From Arthrobacter sp. MYb227 (lineage in GTDB: Bacteria; Actinomycetota; Actinomycetes; Actinomycetales; Micrococcaceae), in the NCBI RefSeq assembly GCF_002975435.1, contig NZ_PCPT01000001.1, positions 682,001-746,000 on the forward strand: DNA of 64,000 nt. The letters are read 5' to 3'. Of the stretch, positions 46,122 through 54,909 are shown piece by piece. Below the pieces are notes generated by a model. It searched no databases. It was given only the letters and a program-made list of their open reading frames with translations, and was not told the DNA's origin. The translations under genes and the position numbers were made by a program. Within the stretch, counting starts at the first letter, position 1. The number at the start of each line of letters is the position of its first letter.

Positions 46122-46622
46122 ATGAGTTTATTGGATAAGTACAAGTCGGTTGGAATTGGTGCAGTCGGCCTAGTGTTATGTGCCGGTCTCTTAGCAGGGT
46201 GTTCCGTGTTCCGAGATTACTCGGGCGATACCTGCGACGGTCGCAAACCAGTAGATTCCATGGAACAAGCCGGCAAGGGACTGGTGACCGCCGCCTATGA
46301 CGCGGATCGAGATGGAGTATGCCGCGTTACAAGTCCTTTCCCTGGAGGAACTCTGGACGATTCGATGGTTACAAATACGCGCAAGATGCTGGCCGAACGC
46401 GGTATAACCCCAGAAAATGTAACCGTAATGGTTGGTGAACAGTTTGGAAGCCACCTGACCGTCCATTTGACGGACGGCAGCCAGGACGAAGCTCACTGGC
46501 TCAAAGTGGACGGCAATTGGGTCCGTGATGACGGATTCACCATTGGCCTGCCGCCCGAGCTATACCCGGAAATGCCCGAACACCCGGCATCACAGTCGTC
46601 TTCAACAGACATTGCACCATAA
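46122..46622 (+). CDS. Small lipoprotein, unknown function
   Basis: This 166-residue protein has a lipoprotein signal with lipobox LLAGC (Cys about 27), then SVFRDYSGDTCDGRKP and a mature domain with VTVMVGEQFGSHLTVHLTDG. The ATG at 46122 follows GGTGGGG. The tail is Pro/Ser-rich. No family recognised; it is anchored outside the membrane. Confidence 0.75.
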   Translation: MSLLDKYKSVGIGAVGLVLCAGLLAGCSVFRDYSGDTCDGRKPVDSMEQAGKGLVTAAYDADRDGVCRVTSPFPGGTLDDSMVTNTRKMLAERGITPENVTVMVGEQFGSHLTVHLTDGSQDEAHWLKVDGNWVRDDGFTIGLPPELYPEMPEHPASQSSSTDIAP

Positions 46623-47076
46623 GTAGGCACCCAACCTACGAACATGGCGAGCGCGGAGTATCTTCTGGATTCAAAACCGCTGCCTGGGTCTGTCATCGGG
46701 TTGCGCATAAGGTGTCGTCAAAGGCAGGTAATTGGGCGCTCCTGTTTGTCCTCGGAGCCGTTGTTCTGACGCGCTTAATCACATGAGTCCAAAGCTGATC
46801 GTCATTCTGAGCCTCATCGTTGCTTTTACTTTGAACGTCGCGTTGGATCGCTGAGGGGTCCGATAGAAGGTCGTAGCGTTCCTTCTGGCCGTTCTGCAAT
46901 CAGACAGTGGTCCACTGCCAATAATTCGTCACGTTAACTCTTTACGGAAGTCGGTTCATTGCGAACCCTGTTTTCGGTCCATGCGAACATTCAGAGGCTT
47001 GGAGATACACCGGCACTAGGAAACTCCGCTTTCGAACGCTCTTGCACCTAATTGACAGTCCTGAGAAGCTCCAGAA
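46623..47076. other. Intergenic region without recognisable gene
   Basis: A 68-codon minus-strand frame at 46693-46899 has no recognisable features and is probably chance. A short inverted repeat, CAGTGG/CCACTG, lies near 46909-46921. Nothing else seen in these 454 bases. Confidence 0.5.
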
Positions 47077-47862
47077 ATGACACTCCGGAAGCAATACCTC
47101 CGCGCCTACGATGAACAGCTACGAACTGATGCCGAAACACCGGCAGCACTGCGTATGACACGACTCGGTCAGCTACGTCTATCCACATTTGCCGGTGGTC
47201 TCGGATTTGTTAGCTACCGGGATTTGAGCAACACCGTATCTCAGGGCATGTCTAGTTTGGTGACCGGAGCCATCGAGTATTTTGGTACCGATCCAGAGAT
47301 CTCCAAGATCTTATGGAAGGTTCGCCAGCACGATATGACGCCAGGGCTCATCGAGGCTTTGCTACAGCAGGGGTTCTCCCCCGGTGCGCAAGAATCCATC
47401 ATGGTTGGTCAGTTAGAAGGACTATGCACCAATGTCCCGGAACCCGAGGACGTGACGCTACGGAAAGTCACGTCTGAGGAAGATGTAAGAGCCGCATGCG
47501 CCATGGCTGATGAGGCATTTGGTGAGCCTACCGATTTGCGCACCGCCGATGCCATGCTGGAGCGTTTGGCGCGGAAGGACGGGATGGAGCTTTGGGTGGC
47601 GGAAACCGATGGGAAGATTGTTGGCTGTGGGCGCCTTGAACCCGTGCCAGACAGTGACTTCGCGGGCTTCTGGGGTGGTGCCATGCTCAGTCCCTACCGT
47701 GGACGCGGAATCTACCGGGCACTGACAGCTGCCCGAGCCCAATCGGCCATTGCCCAAGGCAAGACCCTCGCGCATAGTGAATCATCCGAATTTTCTCGGC
47801 CGATATTGGAACGCTCCGGTCTGCTCAAAATTTCTACAACCACTTCATACTGGCGTCCATAG
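47077..47862 (+). CDS. GNAT-family acetyltransferase
   Basis: This 261-residue protein has an N-terminal region of about 110 residues, then a GNAT domain with VTLRKVTSEEDVRAACAMAD, ELWVAETDGKIVGCGRLEP and the acetyl-CoA loop MLSPYRGRGIYRALTAAR. Family members with this layout are frequent in Actinobacteria and of unknown substrate. The ATG at 47077 is the start. Confidence 0.85.
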   Translation: MTLRKQYLRAYDEQLRTDAETPAALRMTRLGQLRLSTFAGGLGFVSYRDLSNTVSQGMSSLVTGAIEYFGTDPEISKILWKVRQHDMTPGLIEALLQQGFSPGAQESIMVGQLEGLCTNVPEPEDVTLRKVTSEEDVRAACAMADEAFGEPTDLRTADAMLERLARKDGMELWVAETDGKIVGCGRLEPVPDSDFAGFWGGAMLSPYRGRGIYRALTAARAQSAIAQGKTLAHSESSEFSRPILERSGLLKISTTTSYWRP

Positions 47863-47900
47863 GATCGTGCATGGATTAGTCGTCGAGTCTTGATTCGAAA

Positions 47901-48101
47901 CTAGTGCTGCTCGGAGTTGTAGTCATAGGCAAGCGGCAGTAGCTCACCGGCAAGAATACTCACCGGTCCTGCTGGTGACATCACGACAACACGGATCCGT
48001 GGGTAGTAGTCAGCAAGGATCTGCCCATCACGGCCGCAAGGATTTTTGAAGCCACGCTTGGATAGACATCCGTCGTAGCGCCCCCCGTGGTGCCGGATCA
48101 T
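47901..48101 (-). pseudogene. C-terminal remnant of a cytidine-deaminase-like protein
   Basis: The 66-codon minus-strand frame ends NPCGRDGQILADYYPRIRVV, then ELLPLAYDYNSEQH. This resembles the C-terminal third of small actinobacterial cytidine/blasticidin-deaminase-like proteins: the PCGxxRQxL zinc motif, then the ELLPLAY tail. The N-terminal HAE half is missing, and stops lie upstream in frame. The Arg usually found at the RQ position is Gly here. I judge it a decayed gene; a short functional protein is less likely. Confidence 0.45.
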
Positions 48102-48315
48102 GATATCCCAGAAGATTGCCCTACCCCCCTACGTTTGTGCGTCAGGTAGAGGGCTCTTTGCTACGACTGAGGCTCAAGCACTCCTGAAACTACCGTTTAC
48201 AGCGCGCACGCCAAGCGGAGATACTGAAGTGGAATCGAATATTGCTCAAAGCTGGTGCTGGACCTGCGACGAATATGCACCGCCGCGCCGCGCACTTCGA
48301 CGGGAGAACAAGAAG

Positions 48316-48873
48316 ATGCGACAACTGAGGTATTCCATCAATATCACGCTCGATGGCTGTTGCCATCACGAGGCGGGCCTTCCTCCGGACGAGGAATCGA
48401 TGAGCTATTGGACCGCAGAACTCGCGCGGGCAGATGCACTGCTATTCGGTCGTACAACCTATTCGATGATGGAATCGGCATGGCGGAAGCCGCCCACCGG
48501 TAGATGGCCCGATTGGATGTCTGAGTGGGAGATCCCATTTGCCGAGACCATAGATCGGGCGAAGAAGTACGTCGTGTCCAGCACGTTGAACGATGCCGAT
48601 TGGAACGCCGAGCTGGTGCAAGGAAAGTTAGGGCCAGCGGTTGAACGGCTCAAACAACTACCCGGTAAAGGGCTCTTCGTAGGTGGTGTGACGCTCCCCC
48701 TGGCCTTGGCAGATCTGGGGTTAATTGACGAGTATGTATTCCTCGTACAACCAGTCCTCGCCGGACACGGGCCCTCGTTGCTGCACGGTTTGCGCGAGCG
48801 CATTCGCCTCGAGCTCGTGGATCGCCGTGATTTCCGCTCGGGAGTATCAGCCCTACGGTTCCGACCCATCTGA
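48316..48873 (+). CDS. Dihydrofolate-reductase-fold family protein (RibD C-terminal-like)
   Basis: This 185-residue protein begins MRQLRYSINITLDGCCHHEA. It contains LLFGRTTYSMMESAW and KKYVVSSTLNDADW, then GLFVGGVTLPLALADLGLID and QPVLAGHGPSLL, typical of the DHFR/RibD-like reductase family. NADPH binding is expected; the substrate is unknown. The start at ATG 48316 is fixed by GGGAG nine bases upstream, although the frame is open back to 48100. Confidence 0.88.
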   Translation: MRQLRYSINITLDGCCHHEAGLPPDEESMSYWTAELARADALLFGRTTYSMMESAWRKPPTGRWPDWMSEWEIPFAETIDRAKKYVVSSTLNDADWNAELVQGKLGPAVERLKQLPGKGLFVGGVTLPLALADLGLIDEYVFLVQPVLAGHGPSLLHGLRERIRLELVDRRDFRSGVSALRFRPI

Positions 48874-49216
48874 GGGTCGGCTCGACCAGATTTACTCTGT
48901 TAGTCCTAGCATTCTGGGCCCCTCAAGCGAACGGTAGATAGGTAGCGGGCGAGATATCCCCCCAGTAACTTCGGATGAGACCTGGTTACTGAGCTTCGCT
49001 TGGCCTTGGGAATACATCTAGATCGTGGGTATTCGCCAACGTCATGTGCACGGGGCCGAGCTATCCTCAGCCCCCAAAGCCATTGGGATAACCGTCCGAA
49101 ACTGATCTGTCTGACTCTATCTGGATGCCTCGAGCAAAATCTTCCAACCGGCCCTTTCTGTCCGCGTCAGCGCTCCCTTGGAGCTATCTAGCAAACCTCA
49201 CTTATGGAACCGGTAA
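48874..49216. other. Intergenic stretch before the GTACAC array
   Basis: No gene or structural element is convincing in these bases. The promoter of the downstream ATPase gene should lie near the end of this stretch or within the array. Confidence 0.45.
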
Positions 49217-49279
49217 GTACACCATTACTCACCTTGTACACAGAAGTACACAAGGTACACAGAGGTACACTGAGTACAT
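49217..49279 (+). promoter_or_regulatory. Tandem GTACAC iteron-like array upstream of ATPase gene
   Basis: GTACAC occurs at 49217, 49236, 49246, 49255 and 49265, with GTACAT at 49274. The spacings are 19, 10, 9, 10 and 9 bases, so the repeats follow a 9.5-base period with one position (about 49226, TTACTC) degenerate. All copies are in direct orientation and lie within 84 bases of the GTG at 49300. The regularity indicates cooperative binding by a multimeric protein along one DNA face. Confidence 0.75.
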
Positions 49280-49299
49280 AGCTATTCACAGGAGAAGTC

Positions 49300-50406
49300 G
49301 TGACCAGTCAGCAAGTAACTCAGAATCCTTTCCGTCCTACAGCAGGAGCCGAGCCACCACAGCTCATCGGCCGAAGCGGACTATTGGACGAGTTCTCCTA
49401 TGGTCTGCAGATCCGCTCCGGGGCCCCTGGCTTGCTCACCATTTTTACCGGAGCCCGAGGCATCGGCAAGACCGTCATGCTCGGAGAAGCCGAAGATATC
49501 GCGCGCGCTCGAGGATGGATGGTGGTCTCAGAGACTGCAACGACAGGTTTCATGGGCCGAATCGGTGAAGCCATGCGCTCAGCAACCGAAGAGCTCGGTG
49601 ACGGGCCGAAAGGCCGGAGAATTACCGGCATCGGAGCCGCCGGCTTCTCGATCACTTCACAGCTGCCTCCGGAACAGCAATTGGGCTGGCGGCAAATAGG
49701 CGAACAGCTCTTGCAGTTACTGGATGAGAAGCGCACCGGGCTGGTTATCACCCTCGATGAGATTCACGGTGCCAACCGCGATGAGCTTGCACAGCTTGCC
49801 GCCTTCGTTCAGCACTTTATCCGTCAAGGGCTGCCGATTGCCCTGTTGTTTGCCGGTTTGCCTGCCGCAGTATCCGATCTACTCAATGAAGGTGTAGCAA
49901 CGTTCCTCCGCAGAGCCGATCGAATCGACTTGCATGCCACGGCAATCCGCGAAGTTGAGGATTCGTACCAAGAAACTTTCGCAAGCCTCGAACACCCAAT
50001 TTCTCCGAAACTTATTCGGAAAGCAGCCAAGTCCACCGGAGGATACCCATTCCTCATCCAACTGGTGGGATACCACTTATGGCAAGTAGCAGAATCAAAA
50101 GAAACTCCACTGACAGAGGCTGGCGTTGATCTAGCTTTAGCTGCCGCGCATCGAAAAAACACTCGCGTAGTGCTAGCTGCGGCATTGGCCACGGCATCGC
50201 CCAAAGATGTCGAATTCTTGCAGGCAATGTCTGAAGATACTGGGCCGTCAAACACTGCTGAGATCGGTAGGCGACTTGGAGACGCAAAAAATACCATTGG
50301 CAACTATCGCGCTAGGCTCATCGACGCTGGGCTTATCCAGCCTGCCGGTCGTGGACTGATTGACTTCGCTATCCCAGGCCTGCGTGAGTATATCGCCGGG
50401 ATTTGA
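49300..50406 (+). CDS. AAA+ ATPase with C-terminal winged-helix domain
   Basis: This 368-residue protein has Walker A TGARGIGKTV (51-58 core), Walker B LVITLDEIHG (151-154 core), and a sensor-like LLFAGLPAAVSDLL. The last 70 residues form a winged helix with TAEIGRRLGDAKNTIGNYRA and RLIDAGLIQPAGRGLIDFAI. The N-terminus NPFRPTAGAEPP is typical of a widespread actinobacterial ATP-binding family of unknown role. The layout resembles Orc1/Cdc6-like or STAND-like DNA-binding ATPases. The GTG start follows GGAGAAG. The upstream GTACAC array is a likely target. Confidence 0.88.
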   Translation: MTSQQVTQNPFRPTAGAEPPQLIGRSGLLDEFSYGLQIRSGAPGLLTIFTGARGIGKTVMLGEAEDIARARGWMVVSETATTGFMGRIGEAMRSATEELGDGPKGRRITGIGAAGFSITSQLPPEQQLGWRQIGEQLLQLLDEKRTGLVITLDEIHGANRDELAQLAAFVQHFIRQGLPIALLFAGLPAAVSDLLNEGVATFLRRADRIDLHATAIREVEDSYQETFASLEHPISPKLIRKAAKSTGGYPFLIQLVGYHLWQVAESKETPLTEAGVDLALAAAHRKNTRVVLAAALATASPKDVEFLQAMSEDTGPSNTAEIGRRLGDAKNTIGNYRARLIDAGLIQPAGRGLIDFAIPGLREYIAGI

Positions 50407-50648
50407 TGCTAAATCTCGCTGGCAACCAATCGTTATCTAGGGTCCGATCGCATTGAAATGGTATCAAGAATGTCTTTTGACCAGTCTCGGCTGGTAAACG
50501 GGGTGCTCGTTTTCCTCACGTTGACTGACCGATCCAAATATAAACGCTTTGGCTCTCATCGTAGAAGCACCTCTGGTCTTCCATCCGAAACAGGATCGTC
50601 TTGCGCGACACCGATGCGCGATAAACCATGTTCGGCGGCAATCCGGTC
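50407..50648. other. Convergent gap between ATPase and histidine kinase genes
   Basis: These 242 bases show no reading frame of note and no strong hairpin. Confidence 0.45.
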
Positions 50649-51998
50649 TTAGTGCACATCCGAGTAAAGGAACCGCGGGATGCTTATCACGAACGTAGAA
50701 CCCGAAGTACTCGAAATCGCTTCAACTTCTCCATGGTGAAGTAGCGCAGTCGCTTTCACCATGGCAAGGCCCAGCCCCGACCCCACGGTTTTCCTTGCGT
50801 CTGGCGCACGATAGAAACGTTCAAACACGCGTTTGAGATCCTCTTGGGCTATTCCGGGCCCGGAATCTGAAACCGTCAATTTCAAGACATCACCAACCAG
50901 TCGAAGTCCTACATCCACCCGACCGTTACCCGGAGTGTATTTCCCCGCATTTTCAAGCAGATTCCCCATGGCACGGCTCAGCAGTGCTCGGTCACCGTCA
51001 ATATCGAACAACTCAGCCTCCGGCAAGATCTCGAGCGACCAACTGATGTCGGGGAAGCGTTGCCGGGCAAGTTCTAAGCAATGCCGTACTAGTTCGGCCA
51101 GCAGGATTCCTTCGGTGAAGAAGAGTGAGTCCTCTCCCCGGGCCAAATCAATGATGTCTTCCACGGTCGATTGCATGGAGAGCACCTCGTTATCGATGGC
51201 CACGAAGATCTCATCATTAAATAGTGGTTGTTGCCGCAACAGTGAAACATTAGAGCGTAGCGATGTCAGCGGAGTCCGCAACTCATGGGATGCATCGGCG
51301 ATGAGCTGTTTTTGTTGCTCCTGTGATTGCTTGAGTTCCCCCAGCATTGAGGCAAACGCTAGTGCCAGCTGTCCCACTTCATCAGTTCTTGTGACATCGA
51401 TGATCGCCGTAGGGTCTTTGGTTCGCGCCACTTCCTCGGCGTTCCGAGTCAGCCGTTGGATGGGTTTCATGCCCCGGCGGGCCAGCAGGTAGCCGGCCCC
51501 TGCACCCGCGAGGGTGGCACCCAAACAGAGAAATGTCAGGAACCAGGCCAGCCGCTCCACGCTCGTTTGGACGCGGTCATCCCGCATCCCAACCGCCAGC
51601 GCGCGTTCGCCCGGGAGCTCCCTGACATAGACCCTGAGCTTCGTTCCCTCCGAGGACTGGGTGTTCAAGAAGCGCGGCGAGGTTCCGCGGGCGGCGTCGC
51701 GGATCTGGTCGTTGAGCACCATCGTGGAATTCGGTCCTGCCGCACTTTCCTGGGTGCCATCTGGACTGATGATCACGGCGCAGGCTGGTGAGGTCAACCA
51801 TTTGCAGGCCTCGGTTTCGTCGAGTTTCCCGGTGGCATAGTAGTTCTCCAGTACCCTGGCCGATTCGCGTTGAAGGGCGACATCCTGGTTTGTCCGGATC
51901 TCATGGGAGGCCAGCCAATAGACCCCACCGGCAAGCACCACCGACACCAAGGCGACGGCCGCGGCAACCGCCAACGCGATCCGGGTCCGAAGCGTCAC
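50649..51998 (-). CDS. Two-component sensor histidine kinase (OmpR-partner, MprB-like)
   Basis: This 449-residue kinase has two membrane helices (about 7-29 and 155-177) enclosing an extracytoplasmic sensor with two cysteines in CKWLTSPAC. A HAMP domain leads to the H-box ASHELRTPLTSLRSNVSLLR. The ATPase motifs are NLLENAGKYT, DSGPGIAQED, ERFYRAPDAR and GSGLGLAMVKA. The GTG/ATG start overlaps the regulator stop by four bases. The signal is unknown; proximity to a MurG paralogue suggests a cell-wall signal. Confidence 0.93.
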   Translation of the reverse strand: MTLRTRIALAVAAAVALVSVVLAGGVYWLASHEIRTNQDVALQRESARVLENYYATGKLDETEACKWLTSPACAVIISPDGTQESAAGPNSTMVLNDQIRDAARGTSPRFLNTQSSEGTKLRVYVRELPGERALAVGMRDDRVQTSVERLAWFLTFLCLGATLAGAGAGYLLARRGMKPIQRLTRNAEEVARTKDPTAIIDVTRTDEVGQLALAFASMLGELKQSQEQQKQLIADASHELRTPLTSLRSNVSLLRQQPLFNDEIFVAIDNEVLSMQSTVEDIIDLARGEDSLFFTEGILLAELVRHCLELARQRFPDISWSLEILPEAELFDIDGDRALLSRAMGNLLENAGKYTPGNGRVDVGLRLVGDVLKLTVSDSGPGIAQEDLKRVFERFYRAPDARKTVGSGLGLAMVKATALLHHGEVEAISSTSGSTFVISIPRFLYSDVH

Positions 51999-52669
51999 TT
52001 TTCACTCAGCATGTAACCGACACCGCGGATGGTCTTGATGATGCGCGGTGAGCCGTCCGCCTCAAGCTTTTGGCGCAGGCTACTGATATAGACCTCGATG
52101 GTGTTGGAAGCTGGCCCCAGATCGTATCCCCAGACGGCGTCGCCGATCTGGGCTCGTGAGAGGGCTGTATCGTGGTTTTCCGCGAGCACCGAGATGATGG
52201 CGAACTCCGTCCGGCTCAGGCTCATCACCCGCAAACCGCGTTCAAGGGTGTAGGTGGATTCGTCCAGACGTAGCCCTGCAGGCGGACCTATGACCGGCGG
52301 CAAACGACGGCCCAGGGCACGCAACCGCGCGGTGAGGACCTGCGCGTCAAAGGGCTTTGTCAGGTAATCATCGGCGCCCGCGTCGAGGCCCGCAACGCAG
52401 TCTTCAATCTCCGAGCGTGCGGTCAACAACAATATCGGCGTTCTGGAACCTGTTACGCGGAATACCCGGCAGAACGCCAGACCATCCATCACCGGCATAG
52501 TGACATCCACGACGAGCAAATCAATGTCGGTATCCTTCAACTGATTGAGTGCATCAAGCCCGTCGGTGGCCGTATGAACGCCATACCCCTCTGCTTCCAA
52601 CAACGCCTTAGTTGAACTTCGCACGCTTGCGTCGTCGTCAACAATCATCACTACTGTCGGTTTCTGCAT
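51995..52669 (-). CDS. OmpR-family response regulator (MprA-like)
   Basis: This 224-residue regulator has the receiver acidic pocket DDD (11-13), phospho-acceptor Asp 55 in LLVVDVTMPVMDG, and the conserved Thr/Lys in LLLTARS and YLTKPFDA. The C-terminal winged helix contains LSRTEFAIISVLAEN and SNTIEVYISSLRQKL. It is divergent from the MurG-like gene; a TTAAGA palindrome lies between them and is a candidate binding site. Confidence 0.94.
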   Translation of the reverse strand: MQKPTVVMIVDDDASVRSSTKALLEAEGYGVHTATDGLDALNQLKDTDIDLLVVDVTMPVMDGLAFCRVFRVTGSRTPILLLTARSEIEDCVAGLDAGADDYLTKPFDAQVLTARLRALGRRLPPVIGPPAGLRLDESTYTLERGLRVMSLSRTEFAIISVLAENHDTALSRAQIGDAVWGYDLGPASNTIEVYISSLRQKLEADGSPRIIKTIRGVGYMLSEK

Positions 52670-52693
52670 AACCCCCAGCTTAGCGAGGCCGAT

Positions 52694-52708
52694 TTAAGAA
52701 ACTCTTAA
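52694..52708. promoter_or_regulatory. TTAAGA-AAC-TCTTAA dyad, candidate response-regulator site
   Basis: A 6-bp perfect inverted repeat with a 3-base spacer sits in the 56-base gap between the divergent regulator and MurG-like genes. It is placed where a regulator could control both. Similar TTAAG/CTTAA motifs occur near some OmpR-type systems, but the link here is inferred. Confidence 0.5.
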
Positions 52709-52725
52709 TATTTGGTCGCCAAGCT

Positions 52726-53898
52726 ATGAGCATGAATCAATTCACCGACCCACCAGAATCCGGCCAGCCGATCCATGTCGTCATGGCGGCAGGCGGAACC
52801 GGTGGCCACATCTACCCAGCCTTGGCTATCGCGGATCAGCTGCGTGCACTTGACCCGAACCTCAGGATCACGTTCTCGGGGACCACTCGCGGCATGGAAT
52901 CTGAGCTCATCCCCCGGAACGGGTATGACTTTGCCCCGGTCAAGGTCATTCCCTTTAGCCGCCAGGAAGGCTGGAAGCGATTCCTGGTTCCCTTCATCCT
53001 GCTCTCCTCCGCGGTCAAAAGTGCCGTGAAATTTCGACGGGAACGGGTGGATCTGGTGATCGGTATGGGCGGCTACCCCAGCATGCCGGCGGTGCTTGGG
53101 GCCCGGTTCGCGGGCATTCCCCGGTTGCTGCACGAGTCAAACGCGATACCTGGCAAGGCCAATAAATTTGCGCTCTCGTTTACCAAGAACCTCGGAGTGG
53201 TATTCGCCGAGGTCGAAGAACGCAATCGAGGTGCCCAGCACGATGTTCGAGTCGTCGGACTGCCGATCCGAGACCTCGCACCGGCCGCCACCCTAAGTGG
53301 CCGCGACCCACTCCGGGATCGTCTGGGGTTGCGATCCAGTGACCGATTAATTGTTGTCAGCGGAGGAAGCGCCGGTGCCGTCAATCTCACGAATGCGGCA
53401 CTGGAAGCGGCCTCAAATTGCATCACGGCCGACGACACCGTCTTCTTGATTAAAACCGGTGGCAAGGACTTCGATAGGGCAACGGAAAAACTTGCGGCTC
53501 TTCCCGCCGGAGCCAAGGTGCATCTGATAGCGCACATTGAAGACATGACCGACGCCTATGAATCCGCCGACCTATTCGTCAGCCGGGCGGGGGCCGCCTC
53601 CATCGCCGAGCTCTCGCAAAACGCCGTGCCATCGATCTTGGTCCCGTACCCGTGGGCGGCCGATGACCACCAAAGACACAACGCCGAAGCCATGGTGGCC
53701 AAAGGTGCTGCCGTGATGGTCGCGGACGCCGAGATTGACGGGAAAAACCTGGCCCTCCTGATTGACGACCTACTCTCGGTACCCGAAGCACTTCGGTCAC
53801 TGTCGGCCCGGGCTTCAACCGACGAACACCGCCATGCAGCACAAAATATGGCCACCTGGGCACTGAGCCTCATCAAGAACCATTCCAACCGAAAGTAG
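52726..53898 (+). CDS. MurG-like glycosyltransferase (GT28), probable paralogue
   Basis: This 390-residue enzyme has the N-terminal acceptor loop MAAGGTGGHIYPALAIADQL (about 20-39), MGGYPSMPAVLGARFAGIPR and LLHESNAIPGKANK. The C-terminal donor site reads VSGGSAGAVNLTNAAL, where MurG usually has GGSQGA, and RAGAASIAELSQNAVPSILV. MurG adds GlcNAc to lipid I. This gene lies outside any division cluster and next to an epimerase and two-component system, so it is likely a specialised second copy or transfers another sugar. ATG 52726 or 52732 could be the start. Confidence 0.85.
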   Translation: MSMNQFTDPPESGQPIHVVMAAGGTGGHIYPALAIADQLRALDPNLRITFSGTTRGMESELIPRNGYDFAPVKVIPFSRQEGWKRFLVPFILLSSAVKSAVKFRRERVDLVIGMGGYPSMPAVLGARFAGIPRLLHESNAIPGKANKFALSFTKNLGVVFAEVEERNRGAQHDVRVVGLPIRDLAPAATLSGRDPLRDRLGLRSSDRLIVVSGGSAGAVNLTNAALEAASNCITADDTVFLIKTGGKDFDRATEKLAALPAGAKVHLIAHIEDMTDAYESADLFVSRAGAASIAELSQNAVPSILVPYPWAADDHQRHNAEAMVAKGAAVMVADAEIDGKNLALLIDDLLSVPEALRSLSARASTDEHRHAAQNMATWALSLIKNHSNRK

Positions 53899-53904
53899 AA
53901 CTCC

Positions 53905-54909
53905 ATGAACAACAGCAACTACTCCAAGGCCTTTGAGAACCGTACGGTCCTGGTGACCGGTGCCGAAGGATTTATCGGCTCACACCTGGTAGATCTCCTC
54001 GTGGAAGCAGGAGCACATGTGCGCGCTTTCACCCACTACAAGCCCTACGCGGAAAAGGGCTTCCTCGCCGCATACCAGGAGCACCCGCAGGTCACATTGC
54101 TCACCGGTGACATCCGCGACAGCGGCTGTGTGCTCGATGCGGTGGAGGGCACTTCCCATGTCTTCCACTTGGCCGCGCTGATCGGCATCCCCTACAGCTA
54201 CACGGCACCCGAAGCATATGTGCAGACAAACGTCACGGGAACGCACAATGTCCTGATGGCGTGCCGACGCTTCAACAGCAGGATGATCCACACCTCCACC
54301 TCAGAGGTCTATGGAACGGCTAGGTACGCGCCAATCGATGAAGTCCACCCGCTTCAACCACAATCCCCGTATTCGGCTTCGAAGATCGCCGCCGACATGC
54401 TGGTTCAGTCCTACTGGAACAGCTTCGAAGCCGAGGTCGCCATCTGCCGCCCGTTCAACACCTTCGGACCACGACAATCGGCGCGGGCCATCATTCCCTC
54501 GGTGCTACAGCAGCTGCACGGCGGCGCAAAGGAAATCCGTCTCGGTTCGCTCACCCCCACCAGGGACTTCACCTTTGCCACCGATACCGCCCGGGGTTTC
54601 ATGGCAATCGGAGCATCGCGAGAAACCAACGGGCAGGTCTTGAACCTGGGAACCGGAAACGAGATCGCCATCGGTGCACTGGTGGAAAAGCTTATCGAGG
54701 TTTCCGGAAGCAACGCCCGGATCTTGGTGGAGGAAGCCCGGATCCGCCCGGAGAAAAGCGAAGTGCACCGCCTGATTTCGGATAATACCGAGGTTCGTCG
54801 GCTCACCGGATGGGAACCACAAGTGACCCTCTCCGAAGGGCTGCAGTTGACTTCGGATTGGATCAAGGACAATCTCTCGGCGGCAAACACCAGTTCCTAC
54901 GCCACCTAG
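53905..54909 (+). CDS. NAD-dependent epimerase/dehydratase (extended SDR)
   Basis: This 334-residue sugar-nucleotide enzyme has the Rossmann motif VLVTGAEGFIGSHLVDLL (about 16-33), HTSTSEVYGTARYAPIDE with the catalytic Ser/Thr, and YSASKIAADML with the YxxxK pair. RPFNTFGPRQSARAIIPSVL is typical of GDP-mannose 4,6-dehydratase or UDP-sugar epimerase relatives. It starts six bases after the MurG-like stop and so is probably co-translated; together they may make and transfer an unusual sugar. Confidence 0.9.
   Translation: MNNSNYSKAFENRTVLVTGAEGFIGSHLVDLLVEAGAHVRAFTHYKPYAEKGFLAAYQEHPQVTLLTGDIRDSGCVLDAVEGTSHVFHLAALIGIPYSYTAPEAYVQTNVTGTHNVLMACRRFNSRMIHTSTSEVYGTARYAPIDEVHPLQPQSPYSASKIAADMLVQSYWNSFEAEVAICRPFNTFGPRQSARAIIPSVLQQLHGGAKEIRLGSLTPTRDFTFATDTARGFMAIGASRETNGQVLNLGTGNEIAIGALVEKLIEVSGSNARILVEEARIRPEKSEVHRLISDNTEVRRLTGWEPQVTLSEGLQLTSDWIKDNLSAANTSSYAT

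Noticed and set aside
48100-48315. In-frame N-terminal extension of the DHFR-fold gene
   Set aside because: The family begins at MRQLRYSI with a good ribosome site; the upstream part has no homologous character.
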